Below are positions 41,277-50,950 of a DNA stretch of 64,000 bases, piece by piece. The stretch comes from Anaerolineae bacterium (GTDB taxonomy: Bacteria; Chloroflexota; Anaerolineae; 4572-78; J111), in assembly GCA_023382535.1 (NCBI GenBank), contig JAHDWA010000038.1, positions 40,620-104,619 of the forward strand, given 5' to 3'. A model generated the notes under the pieces. That model was not told where the DNA came from. It did not search any database and saw only the letters and a list, made by a program, of their open reading frames with translations. Numbering within the stretch: position 1 is the stretch's first letter; every line of letters starts with the position of its first letter. A program made the translations under genes and the position numbers.

Positions 41277-44200
41277 ATGAGCCATAGCCTTCCACCGAAA
41301 GAAAACCCTCTTTTCTTGCCTCGCCAGCCTTGGTCTATCATTTTTACCTTACTCCTTTGCCTGTTGGGACTGAGCCGGCCGGCCCTCTCCCAGGCCGCGG
41401 GGCCGACCTTTTACTTTGAGCACATCTCGCTTGAACAGGGCCTCTCGCATGGTACGGTCTTTTCCATTGTGCAAGATCACACTGGCTTGATGTGGTTTGG
41501 CACACCCAGCGGCCTGAACAAGTACGACGGCTATAATATCACCACTTTTAGAAACGATCCGCAGAATCCCCGTTCGCTCTCCAACGATAACGCCGGCAAT
41601 CTTTTCATTGACCGGGCCGGGATTATCTGGATTGGCACCTGGGGCGGCGGCCTGGCCCGGCTTGACCCGCAGACAGGTCAATTTTCTGCTTACCTTAACG
41701 ATCCGGCCAACCCGGCCAGCCTTAGCAGTGACCGGGTGCAGACTATCTACGAGGACCAGGCGGGAATGCTGTGGATTGGTACGGCCGGGGGCGGACTGAA
41801 TAAATTTGACCGGCAGGCGGAACGTTTCACCGCTTACAAAAACGACCCGGCCAATCCTCGCAGCCTGAGCAATGATCGCATCTGGAGTATCGTCGAAGAT
41901 CATGCCGGGCAGCTCTGGGTAGCGACTTCGGAGGGACTGAGCCGGTTTGACCCTCAAGCTGAAACCTTTACTCGCTTTCTCCACGATCCGGCCGATCCCA
42001 CCAGCCTCGGCAACAACCTGGTCCGGACCCTGTACGCAGACAAATCCGGCACGCTGTGGGTCGGCAATGAAGCCGGCCTCGACAAGTTTGACGCGCAAAC
42101 CGAGACATTTACCCACTACCAAAACGATCCAACCAATCCGACCAGCCTCAGCGATACGATTGTCAATGCAATTTTGGAAGACAGCGCCGGGAACTTCTGG
42201 GTGGGGACGCGCAGCGGCGGCCTCAATCTGTTTGACCGGGAAAAGGGAACCTTTACCCATTATCTCAACGATCCGCATGACTCGACCAGCCTCAGTTACA
42301 ATGATATCCGTTCGATTTATGAAGATCGTTCCGGGGTGCTCTGGCTGGCCACGCGAGGTGGGGGGGTCAATAAATTTTCGCCTATCTCCGGCCAATTTGT
42401 CCACCTGGCCAATAACCCGGACAACCCCAACAGTCTTAACAACAACGATATCAGGGCTATCTACGAGGACGAGGCTAAAAACCTGTGGATTGGCACCAAA
42501 GGGGGCGGCCTCAATAAATTTAACCCCCACACCGGCTTTTTTGTCAGCTACCAGAACAACCCTGATAACGCCAACAGCCTCAGTAACAACGATATTTACG
42601 CCATCCACCAGGATCGTTCCGGCTTTCTGTGGCTGGGCACGTCGGGGGCCGGCTTAAACAAGTTCGATCCCCAAACCCAAACTGTCACCCGCTACCAGAA
42701 TGATCCCGACGACCCGAACAGCTTAAGCTTCAACGACATTAATGTTATTTATGAAGACCGTTCTGGCACACTTTGGATTGGAACGAAAGGTGGCGGTTTG
42801 AATAGATTTAACGCCCAAACCGGAACGTTTACGGTTTATAAAAATAATCCGGCCGATCCCACCAGCCTGGGCGGCAATGATGTTTATGCCATCCTCGAAG
42901 ACAGCCAGGGTACGTTGTGGGTCTGCACCTATGGCGGCGGTTTGAACCAATTGGACCGGGCAGGCGGCAATTTTATCCGCTATCAGTACGATTCAACCAG
43001 TCCGGCCAGTTTGAGCAACAACGATGTCTACACCATTCACGAGGATCAATCCGGGACACTATGGGTTGGTACTGCCAACGGCGGGTTGAATAAATTTGAG
43101 CCTGAAACGGGGCAGTTTATACGCTATGGGCCGGAGCAGGGTCTGGCCAGCCTCGTCGTTTATGGCATCCTGGAGGATGCCCAGGGCAATTTATGGTTAA
43201 GCACCAGCAAAGGTGTCTCGAAATTCAATCCGCGCAGCCAGCTCTTTGTCAATTATGACGCCGGCGACGGATTGGGCAATGTGGTTTTTAACGAGGGCGC
43301 TTATTACCAAAGCCGCAGCGGAGAAATGTTTTTTGGCGGCATTAATGGGCTGGTTCGATTTGATCCGGCAATGATTAAAGATAACCCCCATGCCCCGGCC
43401 GTCGTGCTCACCGCGTTTAATATCCTCAATCGGGAAATTCCCCTGAACCAACCGATTGAGCAGCTCAAAGAGATCAAACTGTCCTACCGCGATATTGTTT
43501 TCTCGTTTGAATATACTGCCCTTGACTACACCAACCCGGCCAAAAACCAGTATGCCTATAAATTAGAGGGTTTTGACCTGGATTGGATCAAGACCGGGAC
43601 TCGCCGTTTCGGCACGTACACCAACCTCGACGCAGGAACTTATACGCTGCGGATTAAAGGCTCGAATAACAGCGGCGTGTGGAATGAGGATGGCGCGTCG
43701 CTCAAAATCATCGTCACCCCGCCCTTTTGGGAAACTTGGTGGTTCCGGCTGATCGCCTCAGTGGCGGTACTGGCTCTGGGCTTTACCGCTTATACTGTCA
43801 GGGTGGCTAACATTCAAGCCCAACGCGAAAAATTAAAAGTGTTGGTGGCCGAGCGAACGGCTGAATTATCCCAGGTCAATGCCCATCTCCGCACTCTGAC
43901 CGACCGCCTGCAGCAAGAATTGACCACCGCTCATGAAATCCAGCGCAGCCTATTGCCCCCGCCTCGCCCCAACTGGCCCGGTCTCGATGTGGTTTGTTAC
44001 AGTACTTCGGCCCGTGAAGTCGGCGGCGACTTCTATGCCTATCACACCTTCGACCCCCCTCTTTCTCTCCCCCTTGAAAGGGGGGAGATGGAGGAGGGTA
44101 AATTTGCTATTGCCCTGGGCGATGTTTCGGGCAAGGGTATGCCGGCGGCGCTGTTGATGGCGGTCAGCCTGGCCTCTTTCCAGTCGGTGATTGGCCAGGC

Positions 44201-44693
44201 ATTAACCCCGGCGGAGCTGCTGGCGCAACTGGATGCAGCCCTGGTGCCCTATACCCGCACTCGTTTCCTGCAAAACTGTGCGTTATGTTATATGGAAATT
44301 ACCCGGACTCCAGGCGGCGATCAAGGCGGCTTTCTGCGTGCGGCCAATGCCGGTTGTATCGCGCCTCTGGTCCGCCGGGCTGATGGCCCGTTGGAATGGG
44401 TAGATATCGGCGGCCCGCCGCTGGGCATTGGTCTGAGTAACTCGACAAGCTATGTTGAAACCACTCTTGTTTTGCAGCCGGGTGACTTGGTGATCCTGAC
44501 CAGCGACGGCGTGGTCGAAGCCATGAACGCTTCCCGTGAAATCTTCGGTTTTGAGCGGCTGGAGCAGGTTGTCCGCAGTGGGCCGCAAATTTCCGCCGAG
44601 GCGATGCTGGCTCACCTGCGCGCCGCCGTTCTCGCCTTTACCACCGGGACAGAGCTGCATGATGACTTAACCATCGTGGTGGTGCAGGTCTAA
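41277..44693 (+). CDS. Sensor with 14 propeller blades, Y_Y_Y domain, membrane helix and SpoIIE-type PP2C phosphatase
   Basis: 1138 residues. A signal or membrane segment (IIFTLLLCLLGLSRPALS) leads into 14 propeller repeats of about 43-48 residues (pattern IYEDxSGTLWIGTxGGGLNKF, then NDPxNPxSLSxNDI), enough for two seven-blade propellers. A Y_Y_Y domain follows near 700-790, one membrane helix (FRLIASVAVLALGFTAYTV), a coiled coil, and a SpoIIE/RsbU phosphatase domain with the metal motifs REVGGDFY and ALGDVSGKGMPAALL. It would sense an outside ligand and dephosphorylate a cytoplasmic anti-sigma-antagonist-like partner. An in-frame hairpin insertion lies at 44050-44098. Confidence 0.93.
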   Translation: MSHSLPPKENPLFLPRQPWSIIFTLLLCLLGLSRPALSQAAGPTFYFEHISLEQGLSHGTVFSIVQDHTGLMWFGTPSGLNKYDGYNITTFRNDPQNPRSLSNDNAGNLFIDRAGIIWIGTWGGGLARLDPQTGQFSAYLNDPANPASLSSDRVQTIYEDQAGMLWIGTAGGGLNKFDRQAERFTAYKNDPANPRSLSNDRIWSIVEDHAGQLWVATSEGLSRFDPQAETFTRFLHDPADPTSLGNNLVRTLYADKSGTLWVGNEAGLDKFDAQTETFTHYQNDPTNPTSLSDTIVNAILEDSAGNFWVGTRSGGLNLFDREKGTFTHYLNDPHDSTSLSYNDIRSIYEDRSGVLWLATRGGGVNKFSPISGQFVHLANNPDNPNSLNNNDIRAIYEDEAKNLWIGTKGGGLNKFNPHTGFFVSYQNNPDNANSLSNNDIYAIHQDRSGFLWLGTSGAGLNKFDPQTQTVTRYQNDPDDPNSLSFNDINVIYEDRSGTLWIGTKGGGLNRFNAQTGTFTVYKNNPADPTSLGGNDVYAILEDSQGTLWVCTYGGGLNQLDRAGGNFIRYQYDSTSPASLSNNDVYTIHEDQSGTLWVGTANGGLNKFEPETGQFIRYGPEQGLASLVVYGILEDAQGNLWLSTSKGVSKFNPRSQLFVNYDAGDGLGNVVFNEGAYYQSRSGEMFFGGINGLVRFDPAMIKDNPHAPAVVLTAFNILNREIPLNQPIEQLKEIKLSYRDIVFSFEYTALDYTNPAKNQYAYKLEGFDLDWIKTGTRRFGTYTNLDAGTYTLRIKGSNNSGVWNEDGASLKIIVTPPFWETWWFRLIASVAVLALGFTAYTVRVANIQAQREKLKVLVAERTAELSQVNAHLRTLTDRLQQELTTAHEIQRSLLPPPRPNWPGLDVVCYSTSAREVGGDFYAYHTFDPPLSLPLERGEMEEGKFAIALGDVSGKGMPAALLMAVSLASFQSVIGQALTPAELLAQLDAALVPYTRTRFLQNCALCYMEITRTPGGDQGGFLRAANAGCIAPLVRRADGPLEWVDIGGPPLGIGLSNSTSYVETTLVLQPGDLVILTSDGVVEAMNASREIFGFERLEQVVRSGPQISAEAMLAHLRAAVLAFTTGTELHDDLTIVVVQV
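44050..44098. repeat. Hairpin element inside the SpoIIE phosphatase coding region
   Basis: A C-rich arm (CTCTCCCCCTT, 44065-44075) faces a G-rich arm (AAGGGGGGAG, 44078-44087) across a three-base centre. It encodes a loop of about 15 residues (DPPLSLPLERGEMEEGK) between REVGGDFYAYHTF and FAIALGDVSGKG, where SpoIIE domains usually have only a few residues. Confidence 0.6.
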
Positions 44694-44828
44694 AAACTTT
44701 TCGTTACTATGCTGGTGACTGGCACTTTTTCCTTAGTAAAACGGTTGAGAGCAGCAAAGCTTAGGGCTAACCAAGGGCCATTCACCTTTAGCCTGAGTAG
44801 TTACAACTTTTTTAATTAAAACGCTCAT

Positions 44829-44857
44829 TTTACCTGTTGCGACAAAAAAGTTATAAT
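44829..44857 (+). promoter_or_regulatory. Possible promoter of the response regulator/kinase gene
   Basis: TTTACC at 44829-44834 and TATAAT at 44852-44857 with a 17-base spacer. The -10 box is perfect, the -35 box weak. Confidence 0.5.
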
Positions 44858-44889
44858 AATGCAAAAGGTCAAGATGAGGGAAGTTGCCC

Positions 44890-45996
44890 ATGTCCGCAAC
44901 CATCTTAATTGTGGATGACGATGAGGCCTTGCAAAAATGGGTCGCTTTTGAATTGGATCGGGTGGGTTTCCAGGTCATCACCGCCTCGACCGGTCCCACA
45001 GGACTTGATGCAGCGCGAGGCGAGCCGAAACCGGATTTGATTTTGCTGGATATAGATATGCCGGGCATGGATGGTTTTCAAGTAGCTACAACTCTCCAGC
45101 AAAATCCAGAGACTACCGGCATTCCCATTATTTTTTTAACGGCACGGGTCTCTCTGAAAGATAAAATGGCCGGTTTTGAGGCGGGGGGGGTAGACTATCT
45201 AACCAAACCCTTTGAGATGCCGGAGCTGATTGCTCGAGTCAAAGCCACTCTGCACCTGAGTGTAATTCAACGCGAGAAGGCCCGGCGCGACCTGGAGGAG
45301 TATAAAAGCAACCTGGCCGAAAACATGAGCCACGAGCTGATGACACCCGTGTCAAAGGTTCTGAACGGGGCGGACATCCTCTCGCGGCTGGCCCATAAAG
45401 AAAATATCACCCAGTTTGACGAAGTGATTGAAATCATCCGCAACGGGGCCGGTCAATTGCGCTGGTTGATGGAGGATTTGCTGCTCATCAACCAGATTTC
45501 CGATAAAGCAATTGGTCCGTTCCGCCAGGCAGTGGACCTGACCCAGGCGGTTAAATTTATGGTCGAGCAGACCGAGGCCAGATATCGGCGGGAAAAGTTG
45601 GACTTTGAGGTGCACCTGCCGGATACCTGTCCGGTGAATATCCATCGCAAACACCTCAATCACATCTTGCATCACCTGCTGGACAACGCCGGCAAGTTCA
45701 GTCCGCCGGGCAGCCGGCCCAAAGTGACAGTAAGACCAATAGGGCAAGCAGGCGCCGAGATTGAGATTCAAAATTCCGGGCAGGGCATCAAACCAGAATT
45801 TCAGGAACAGGTTTTTGAAAAATTTTACCAGGTGGATATGTCTATGACCCGCGAGAACGGGGGCCTGGGCCTGGGCCTCTACATTGCCCGCACTCTGGCC
45901 CGCACCTACGGCGGCGATGTGACCCTCGCCAGCCAGCCGGGCGTCGGCACGATCGTTCAGCTTTCTATCCCCGATGAGGCCGCCGACTGGGCTTAA
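44890..45996 (+). CDS. Response regulator receiver fused to a histidine kinase
   Basis: 368 residues from the ATG at 44890, preceded by GAGGGA at a good distance. Residues 1-120 form a receiver domain with Asp54 as phosphoacceptor (LILLDIDMPGMDG) and Lys107 in the TKPF motif. A helical linker leads to the dimerisation box NMSHELMTP with His148. The ATPase domain shows LLDNAGKFS (N box), GQGIKPEF and GGLGLGLYIA. No membrane segment. The receiver-first order is typical of kinases controlled by another kinase, and the propeller/SpoIIE sensor just upstream may belong to the same pathway. Confidence 0.93.
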   Translation: MSATILIVDDDEALQKWVAFELDRVGFQVITASTGPTGLDAARGEPKPDLILLDIDMPGMDGFQVATTLQQNPETTGIPIIFLTARVSLKDKMAGFEAGGVDYLTKPFEMPELIARVKATLHLSVIQREKARRDLEEYKSNLAENMSHELMTPVSKVLNGADILSRLAHKENITQFDEVIEIIRNGAGQLRWLMEDLLLINQISDKAIGPFRQAVDLTQAVKFMVEQTEARYRREKLDFEVHLPDTCPVNIHRKHLNHILHHLLDNAGKFSPPGSRPKVTVRPIGQAGAEIEIQNSGQGIKPEFQEQVFEKFYQVDMSMTRENGGLGLGLYIARTLARTYGGDVTLASQPGVGTIVQLSIPDEAADWA

Positions 45997-46000
45997 TCCA

Positions 46001-48025
46001 TCACAAAAATACCGTTAGCATCTCCCACTGCCCCAAAACTCCAGCCAAAGCCAGCGCTGCCAGGGCTAACAGCGTATAGTAGACCCGCCGCCAGGCCGAC
46101 CAGTAACCCTTAACCCACAGGATAATCGCGACAACGACTATCGCTGCCGCTAACAGGAGCAGCAATGGTGGAACGACAAACAGCGGCGCCGCAGCTTTCG
46201 GCACGCCGACCAACAGCGTGGATAGGTCGCTGGAAAAAATCAGCAGGGCCAACCCGGCCAGAAACAGTAGACTTATGCTGCCCATCAAAACAACCAAACC
46301 AACGGCTGCCCAGGTTACCGGCACTGGCGGCCTGTTAGTCGGCAGCCTCCCCTGCACCCGGCGGATAAAATGGGCCACCGGCCAGACTACTACAAACGAC
46401 AGCAGCCCCAACAAGCCAAGCAGCAGTACAGCCAGGCTGCGTAGATTCTTCCCGTTCAATAAGTCCAACACATTAGCCATCGCCGGGGTCATGACGACCT
46501 TAGCCGGGGTGGGAATGTCAAAGGTAGCCGGCTCGTTGGCGATGCAACGGGCGTCGGGCGCAACCGTGGGATTGAGCAAAAATTCCTGCGCTATCCTGTT
46601 GGCGCAGGCGTTAAACAGAAAAGCGCCGTGGCTGGTATTAGGAAAGGTGTAAACGTAGCTGTGAGTGAGTGTTTTGGCGGCTGCTTCGGCAAAATAGGCG
46701 GGGGTAATTGGGTCGAAGCGGCCGGAGAACAGCAGGGTGGGGATATCGCTTACAACAGGGGCGTTGACTTCCGGCCCCAGTTTGGGTATTTTCCACAAGT
46801 CGCAGACCTGCAAAATGGTGGTATTGCTGTCTTTCATCAAAGTGACCAGTTCCGGGCGGACCCCCTGGATTGGCATCTTGGCCGGGTCAAAGTTGGCCTC
46901 CTCGGCGCAGACTACGGTCTGATACATGCCAACGCTGACCGTTGGCTGGAAAATCAAGACCGGCAGCAGCCGGGAGAGCAGGTCGTAATCGCCGGCCCGG
47001 GTATTGTAAACAATGGTTGGAAAGATGGGCAGTTGAGAGGGGTCATACAGGGCTAAAAAGAGCGTGTTAATAAACAGGTCACCATTAACGAGGGTTTGAT
47101 AGGTTTCACCTGTCTCCGGGTCGGTGATCGGGATCGTGACCGGGTTTTCATTTAAGGCATCCATCACCTCATAGATGACGTTCTCCAAATCGGGATAGGC
47201 GGCGCTGCAATCGGCGTCATCCGCGCAGAGCTGAACCACTTCTTTAAAGGCGCGGTCCGCGGAGCGAGCAGTCTGGTTCAAAAAGCTGTCCTGGGTGGGC
47301 ACCACCGCATCCAGAATCACGGAGCGCAGGCTGCGCGGGAATTGGCGCATGTAATGCAGCCCCAGGAGGGTGCCGTAAGAGACGCCATAAAAGTTGATCT
47401 GGTCGTAGCCCAGAGCAACACGGATAGAGTCAATATCGGCGGCATTTTCCAGGCTGTTGTAAGCGGCCAGATTGACCCCTTCACGGGTCAGCCGGTCGCC
47501 GCAGGCCTGATAAGCGGCCATGCTGCGCCGGTCCGCCTCCTCCTGGCTGAGGTCAAGTTCCAGGGTTTCCCTGGTCAGTTCGTCCAGCTCCGGGCAGAGC
47601 AGATTGGGTTCTGAGTAATAAGTGCCGCGCTGATCGAAGATGACGATGTCGCGCTCTTCCCGGATGGGACTGCTGAGCATAAACAAGGGAAACAATTCCA
47701 GCGACGAGCCGCCCGGCCCGCCCTGGGCCATAAACAAAGGATCAGGGGCCGGATTTCTGGCAGTGCTGGGTAAAGTGGTTACGGCCAGGCGAATGGTTGG
47801 GCCATCGGGCTGGCTGTGCTGTTCCGGCACAGTCACATAACCGCACTGAAAGCCGACTCTGCCGGGAGCCAGGTACTTGACCAGGGGAAATTCAAAGGTA
47901 CATTCCGCCGGTTCAAAAGCAGCCGTGCGCTGCCGCGCCAGGGGAGGGGTATCGGCGCTGACCGGTGAAGCTACGGTCAAAGCAAGTAGAATGAGCAGAA
48001 GAATAAGCAGTTTTTGATTGGGCAC
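46001..48025 (-). CDS. Exported alpha/beta hydrolase (TAP/prolyl-aminopeptidase-like) with four C-terminal membrane helices
   Basis: 674 residues. A signal peptide (LLILLLILLALTVASPVSA) precedes a hydrolase domain of the S33/TAP type: oxyanion region MAQGGPGGSS, nucleophile elbow GVSYG with Ser216, Asp in FSGRFDPITP and His in NTSHGAFLFNAC. After about residue 500 there are four hydrophobic segments, which would tie the enzyme to the membrane with the catalytic part outside. Likely substrates are peptides or esters. It converges with the kinase gene with only 4 bases between the stops. Confidence 0.88.
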   Translation of the reverse strand: MPNQKLLILLLILLALTVASPVSADTPPLARQRTAAFEPAECTFEFPLVKYLAPGRVGFQCGYVTVPEQHSQPDGPTIRLAVTTLPSTARNPAPDPLFMAQGGPGGSSLELFPLFMLSSPIREERDIVIFDQRGTYYSEPNLLCPELDELTRETLELDLSQEEADRRSMAAYQACGDRLTREGVNLAAYNSLENAADIDSIRVALGYDQINFYGVSYGTLLGLHYMRQFPRSLRSVILDAVVPTQDSFLNQTARSADRAFKEVVQLCADDADCSAAYPDLENVIYEVMDALNENPVTIPITDPETGETYQTLVNGDLFINTLFLALYDPSQLPIFPTIVYNTRAGDYDLLSRLLPVLIFQPTVSVGMYQTVVCAEEANFDPAKMPIQGVRPELVTLMKDSNTTILQVCDLWKIPKLGPEVNAPVVSDIPTLLFSGRFDPITPAYFAEAAAKTLTHSYVYTFPNTSHGAFLFNACANRIAQEFLLNPTVAPDARCIANEPATFDIPTPAKVVMTPAMANVLDLLNGKNLRSLAVLLLGLLGLLSFVVVWPVAHFIRRVQGRLPTNRPPVPVTWAAVGLVVLMGSISLLFLAGLALLIFSSDLSTLLVGVPKAAAPLFVVPPLLLLLAAAIVVVAIILWVKGYWSAWRRVYYTLLALAALALAGVLGQWEMLTVFL

Positions 48026-48103
48026 AATTTGTATCCTTAAAAGTTCTGGTGAATTTATACTCCGTTACAGGCCGGGATACAAGTTTGAGACAATCTTTTG
48101 AAG

Positions 48104-48132
48104 TTGAATTTTCCTCCAAGGTCAAGTAAAAT
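48104..48132 (+). promoter_or_regulatory. Putative promoter of the TolB-like lipoprotein gene
   Basis: TTGAAT at 48104-48109 and TAAAAT at 48127-48132 with a 17-base spacer. The ATG is 48 bases further on. Confidence 0.5.
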
Positions 48133-48179
48133 TATGTAAAGCTGTAACCTGAAAACAGCAAATTGAGAAGGACTCCATC

Positions 48180-49850
48180 ATGCCAAACTCATTAAAAATA
48201 AATCTGTTCCTGCTGATTCTCACCCTTATCGTGTTGAGTGCCTGCGGCGGCTCGAACCGCTCCGACGATATTGCCCCTGTCGGCGTCGGCGCGGGGGCTG
48301 CGCCTGCGGCTACCCCAGTTCCCCCAGCAACCCCGCTCAGTGAAACAACAACTCTCACTGAAACTGCGGTGACTACGCCTGCCTTGACCACCCCCACTTC
48401 TCAGGCTGCCGCTCCTGCCGCCGCAGCCGCTCCGGTGCTCAGTTTCAAACTCAGCGGCGGGATTGTCGGCTTTTGTGATGACCTCACCCTCGATGCCGCC
48501 GGGAACTACGTCCTGCGCCGCGCCTGCGCTGAACCTGCGGAAATCGGCGGCGCCCTGACGCCCGAGGATTTCGCTTCGCTCAATTCCTGGGTCCAAAACC
48601 TGGCCAGCTTTCAGCTTAAATCTGAAGATAATCCGGGCGGTCCTGACAACATGGTGATGGAATTAGTCTTCACCGGGCAGGGCAGCACCCAGGCAGACGA
48701 AGCCCAGCAGCAGGCTATTCTTGATTGGGCCAACAGCCTGCTGGTACGAATCCGGCCCCAGGCAGTTGCCCCGCCGCCGACGCCGGAACCGCTCGTCATC
48801 GGCCCTGAGGGCCTTTGCCCCGATATCCAGCGGCCGGCAATCCTGGTTATTGATTTTGAGCGTCCCGGCGGGGTGATGATGATTGACCCTACCACCCAGG
48901 CCGCCTGCAACTTTCAACTCCTTCAGCCGCCCTATGGGCACATCGTTACGGCCGCGGGTAATATTTATTACGCAATTTATGATTTGGCCGCCAAAACAAT
49001 CAGCGTTTGGCAGCTTACCCCGGCCGGCCAGCAGACGCCGCTTCTCTTCACGGCAGTCAATATGGAGGAGTTTGGCCCGTTTAACTTTACGGTCTCCGGC
49101 GACGGGAGTAAAATAGCCTGGGCACGGACAGTAATCAACATGGAGTCTGACCCGCCCACCTATCGAAGCGATTTATGGGTCGCCAATATTGACGGCTCTG
49201 GCCAGGTGACCTTGCTCGATCAGGCTGAACAAGAGGGCAGCTATGTCGAGCCGGTCCGTTTTTCGCTTGATCAGAACACGTTGTACTATGCGCTCCAACC
49301 CGATGGGCTGGGTGGTATGGTCTTCAGCTTTACCGGGCGGTACAACAGCCTGCTGGCTGTGCCTGCGAGCGGCGGTGAGTCGCGCCTGCTCTTTACCTGC
49401 CCCGAAGATCAGCCCATTTGCATCGGCGATATTTCGCCCGATGGCAGCGCCCTGGCTTATGTGCAGCCTGGCCAGGGGGTGATCGTTCTGGGCAGCGACG
49501 GCCAGCCCATCGCTACGGTGACGCCGTCGCTGACCGGCTATATCGGCTCGCCTATCTTTGGCCCGACCGGGAATTTGGCCTTTGTTTCGGCCACGCTCGT
49601 CCAAAGCGACGAGGAGGCTATGCCCCGGCCCAATCCCGGCGCTATCAATCTGGTTGCGCCGCCCTATACCGGCGAAGTCAAAACGATTCTGAGCGACAAC
49701 ACGGTCACCACGGCCTGGGAATGGCTGGACGAAACCCGTCTGATCTATGGCGCCATGGACGAAGCAGCCAATATCGGCACGGCGCTGGTGACGCTGGACG
49801 GCCAGCCAAGCAACCTCTCGCCCAATTTTGCTTTGACTGTGCTGCGCTAA
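48180..49850 (+). CDS. Lipoprotein with TolB/WD40-like beta-propeller
   Basis: 556 residues. The lipobox LSAC (Cys21 or so) ends the signal sequence, followed by a Thr/Pro/Ala-rich linker of about 60 residues. Residues about 90-195 form a small separate domain. From about 215 on, TolB/WD40-like strands appear (DGSKIAWARTV, SDLWVANIDGSGQVTLL, DISPDGSALAYVQPG). Probably a surface protein that binds a ligand or partner; no enzymatic residues are visible. It is transcribed away from the hydrolase gene. Confidence 0.82.
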   Translation: MPNSLKINLFLLILTLIVLSACGGSNRSDDIAPVGVGAGAAPAATPVPPATPLSETTTLTETAVTTPALTTPTSQAAAPAAAAAPVLSFKLSGGIVGFCDDLTLDAAGNYVLRRACAEPAEIGGALTPEDFASLNSWVQNLASFQLKSEDNPGGPDNMVMELVFTGQGSTQADEAQQQAILDWANSLLVRIRPQAVAPPPTPEPLVIGPEGLCPDIQRPAILVIDFERPGGVMMIDPTTQAACNFQLLQPPYGHIVTAAGNIYYAIYDLAAKTISVWQLTPAGQQTPLLFTAVNMEEFGPFNFTVSGDGSKIAWARTVINMESDPPTYRSDLWVANIDGSGQVTLLDQAEQEGSYVEPVRFSLDQNTLYYALQPDGLGGMVFSFTGRYNSLLAVPASGGESRLLFTCPEDQPICIGDISPDGSALAYVQPGQGVIVLGSDGQPIATVTPSLTGYIGSPIFGPTGNLAFVSATLVQSDEEAMPRPNPGAINLVAPPYTGEVKTILSDNTVTTAWEWLDETRLIYGAMDEAANIGTALVTLDGQPSNLSPNFALTVLR

Positions 49851-49854
49851 AACG

Positions 49855-49915
49855 TAATGTGTGATATGTGATACGTGATGAATTTGCACTGTAATTCCTT
49901 ACGCATCACGCTTTA
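49855..49915. repeat. Word-repeat region (GTGATACGTGATG)
   Basis: Words such as GTGATATGTGATACGTGATG on the left are partly complementary to TTACGCATCACG on the right. No gene. Likely the same class as 19060-19110. Confidence 0.6.
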
Positions 49916-49946
49916 GAGTAAACCTATTTGCTATGGAAAGTACCTT

Positions 49947-50816
49947 ATGCCCTATACAACCCTTATTTCCACCGGTGAACTCAGTCAACACCTGGCCGAC
50001 CCGGATTGGGCCGTTGTTGACTGCCGCTTTTCCCTGGACGATACCGCTCAGGGCCGGCGCGACTACCAGCAGGCTCACATCCCCGGCGCGGTCTATGCCC
50101 ACCTGGACGAAGACCTGAGCGGCCCGATCATTCCCGGCCAGACCGGCCGCCACCCGCTGCCTGATCTTGTCACGGTGACGCGGACTTTGTCCAATTGGGG
50201 CATTGACGACAGGGTGCAAGTTGTTGTTTATGACGGCGGCAACAGCTCGATGGCCGCTCGCTTGTGGGCGATGCTGCGCTGGCTGGGCCACCCGGCCGTA
50301 GCCGTTTTGGACGGCGGCTGGTCTGCCTGGCAGAGCGAAGGCCGGCCCGCCCGCAGCGGTGTCGAGGCGCGCTCGCCGCGGCGCTTTACGCCCCGGCCCC
50401 GGCCTGAATTAGTGCTCGACGCCCCGGAGGTTGACGCTATCCGCACCAACCCGGCCTGGCGGCTGTTTGACTCGCGCAGCGGGGAGAGCTATCGCGGCGA
50501 AAAGCCGGGCTATGACCCTATTGCCGGCCACATTCCCGGCGCCTTATCCGCTCCCTATGCCGACAACCTCGACCCGAAGGGCCGCTTTCTGCCCCTGGAG
50601 CAACTGCGGGCGCGCTTTCAAGCCTTGCTCGGCGATGTGCCTGCCGAACAGGCCGTTTTTTACTGCGGCTCCGGCGTCACCGCCGCCCATAATCTCCTGG
50701 CCCTGGCTCACGCCGGCCTGGGTGAGGCCCGGCTTTACGTTGGCTCCTGGAGCGACTGGATCACCGATCCGACGAGACCCATTTCCAACCCTTCTGATCC
50801 GTCAAGCAAGCCTTGA
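49947..50816 (+). CDS. Sulfurtransferase with two rhodanese domains
   Basis: A 289-residue thiosulfate/3-mercaptopyruvate sulfurtransferase-type protein. The N-terminal rhodanese domain is inactive (no Cys in its loop). The C-terminal domain has the active Cys240 in YCGSGVTAAHN, the loop seen in both thiosulfate and mercaptopyruvate sulfurtransferases. Other landmarks are AHIPGAVYAHLD and the FDSRSGESYRGE motif between domains. No signal peptide. Role: transfer of sulfane sulfur in the cytoplasm. The donor cannot be fixed by sight. Confidence 0.93.
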   Translation: MPYTTLISTGELSQHLADPDWAVVDCRFSLDDTAQGRRDYQQAHIPGAVYAHLDEDLSGPIIPGQTGRHPLPDLVTVTRTLSNWGIDDRVQVVVYDGGNSSMAARLWAMLRWLGHPAVAVLDGGWSAWQSEGRPARSGVEARSPRRFTPRPRPELVLDAPEVDAIRTNPAWRLFDSRSGESYRGEKPGYDPIAGHIPGALSAPYADNLDPKGRFLPLEQLRARFQALLGDVPAEQAVFYCGSGVTAAHNLLALAHAGLGEARLYVGSWSDWITDPTRPISNPSDPSSKP

Positions 50817-50886
50817 ACCTCATTCTCGCCATTTACATAACCCAACCTGCCGAGTAGTTATTTCCTCTGCCACCAGAACAACAGAC

Positions 50887-50915
50887 AAAAAAGCCACCTG
50901 TTAAGATGGCTTTTT
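50887..50915. terminator. Bidirectional intrinsic terminator
   Basis: AAAAAAGCCA (50887-50896) pairs with TGGCTTTTT (50907-50915), with A and T tracts on the two sides. It can end transcription of the rhodanese gene (+) and of the small - strand gene at 50951. Confidence 0.8.
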
Positions 50916-50950
50916 AAGAAGCTTGTGATCTGTTATTGGGGTAGTTTCTT

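Noticed and set aside
41500..43200. Tandem DNA repeat or assembly collapse in the propeller region
   Set aside because: The periodicity follows protein blades with well-diverged codons, as expected for an old propeller.
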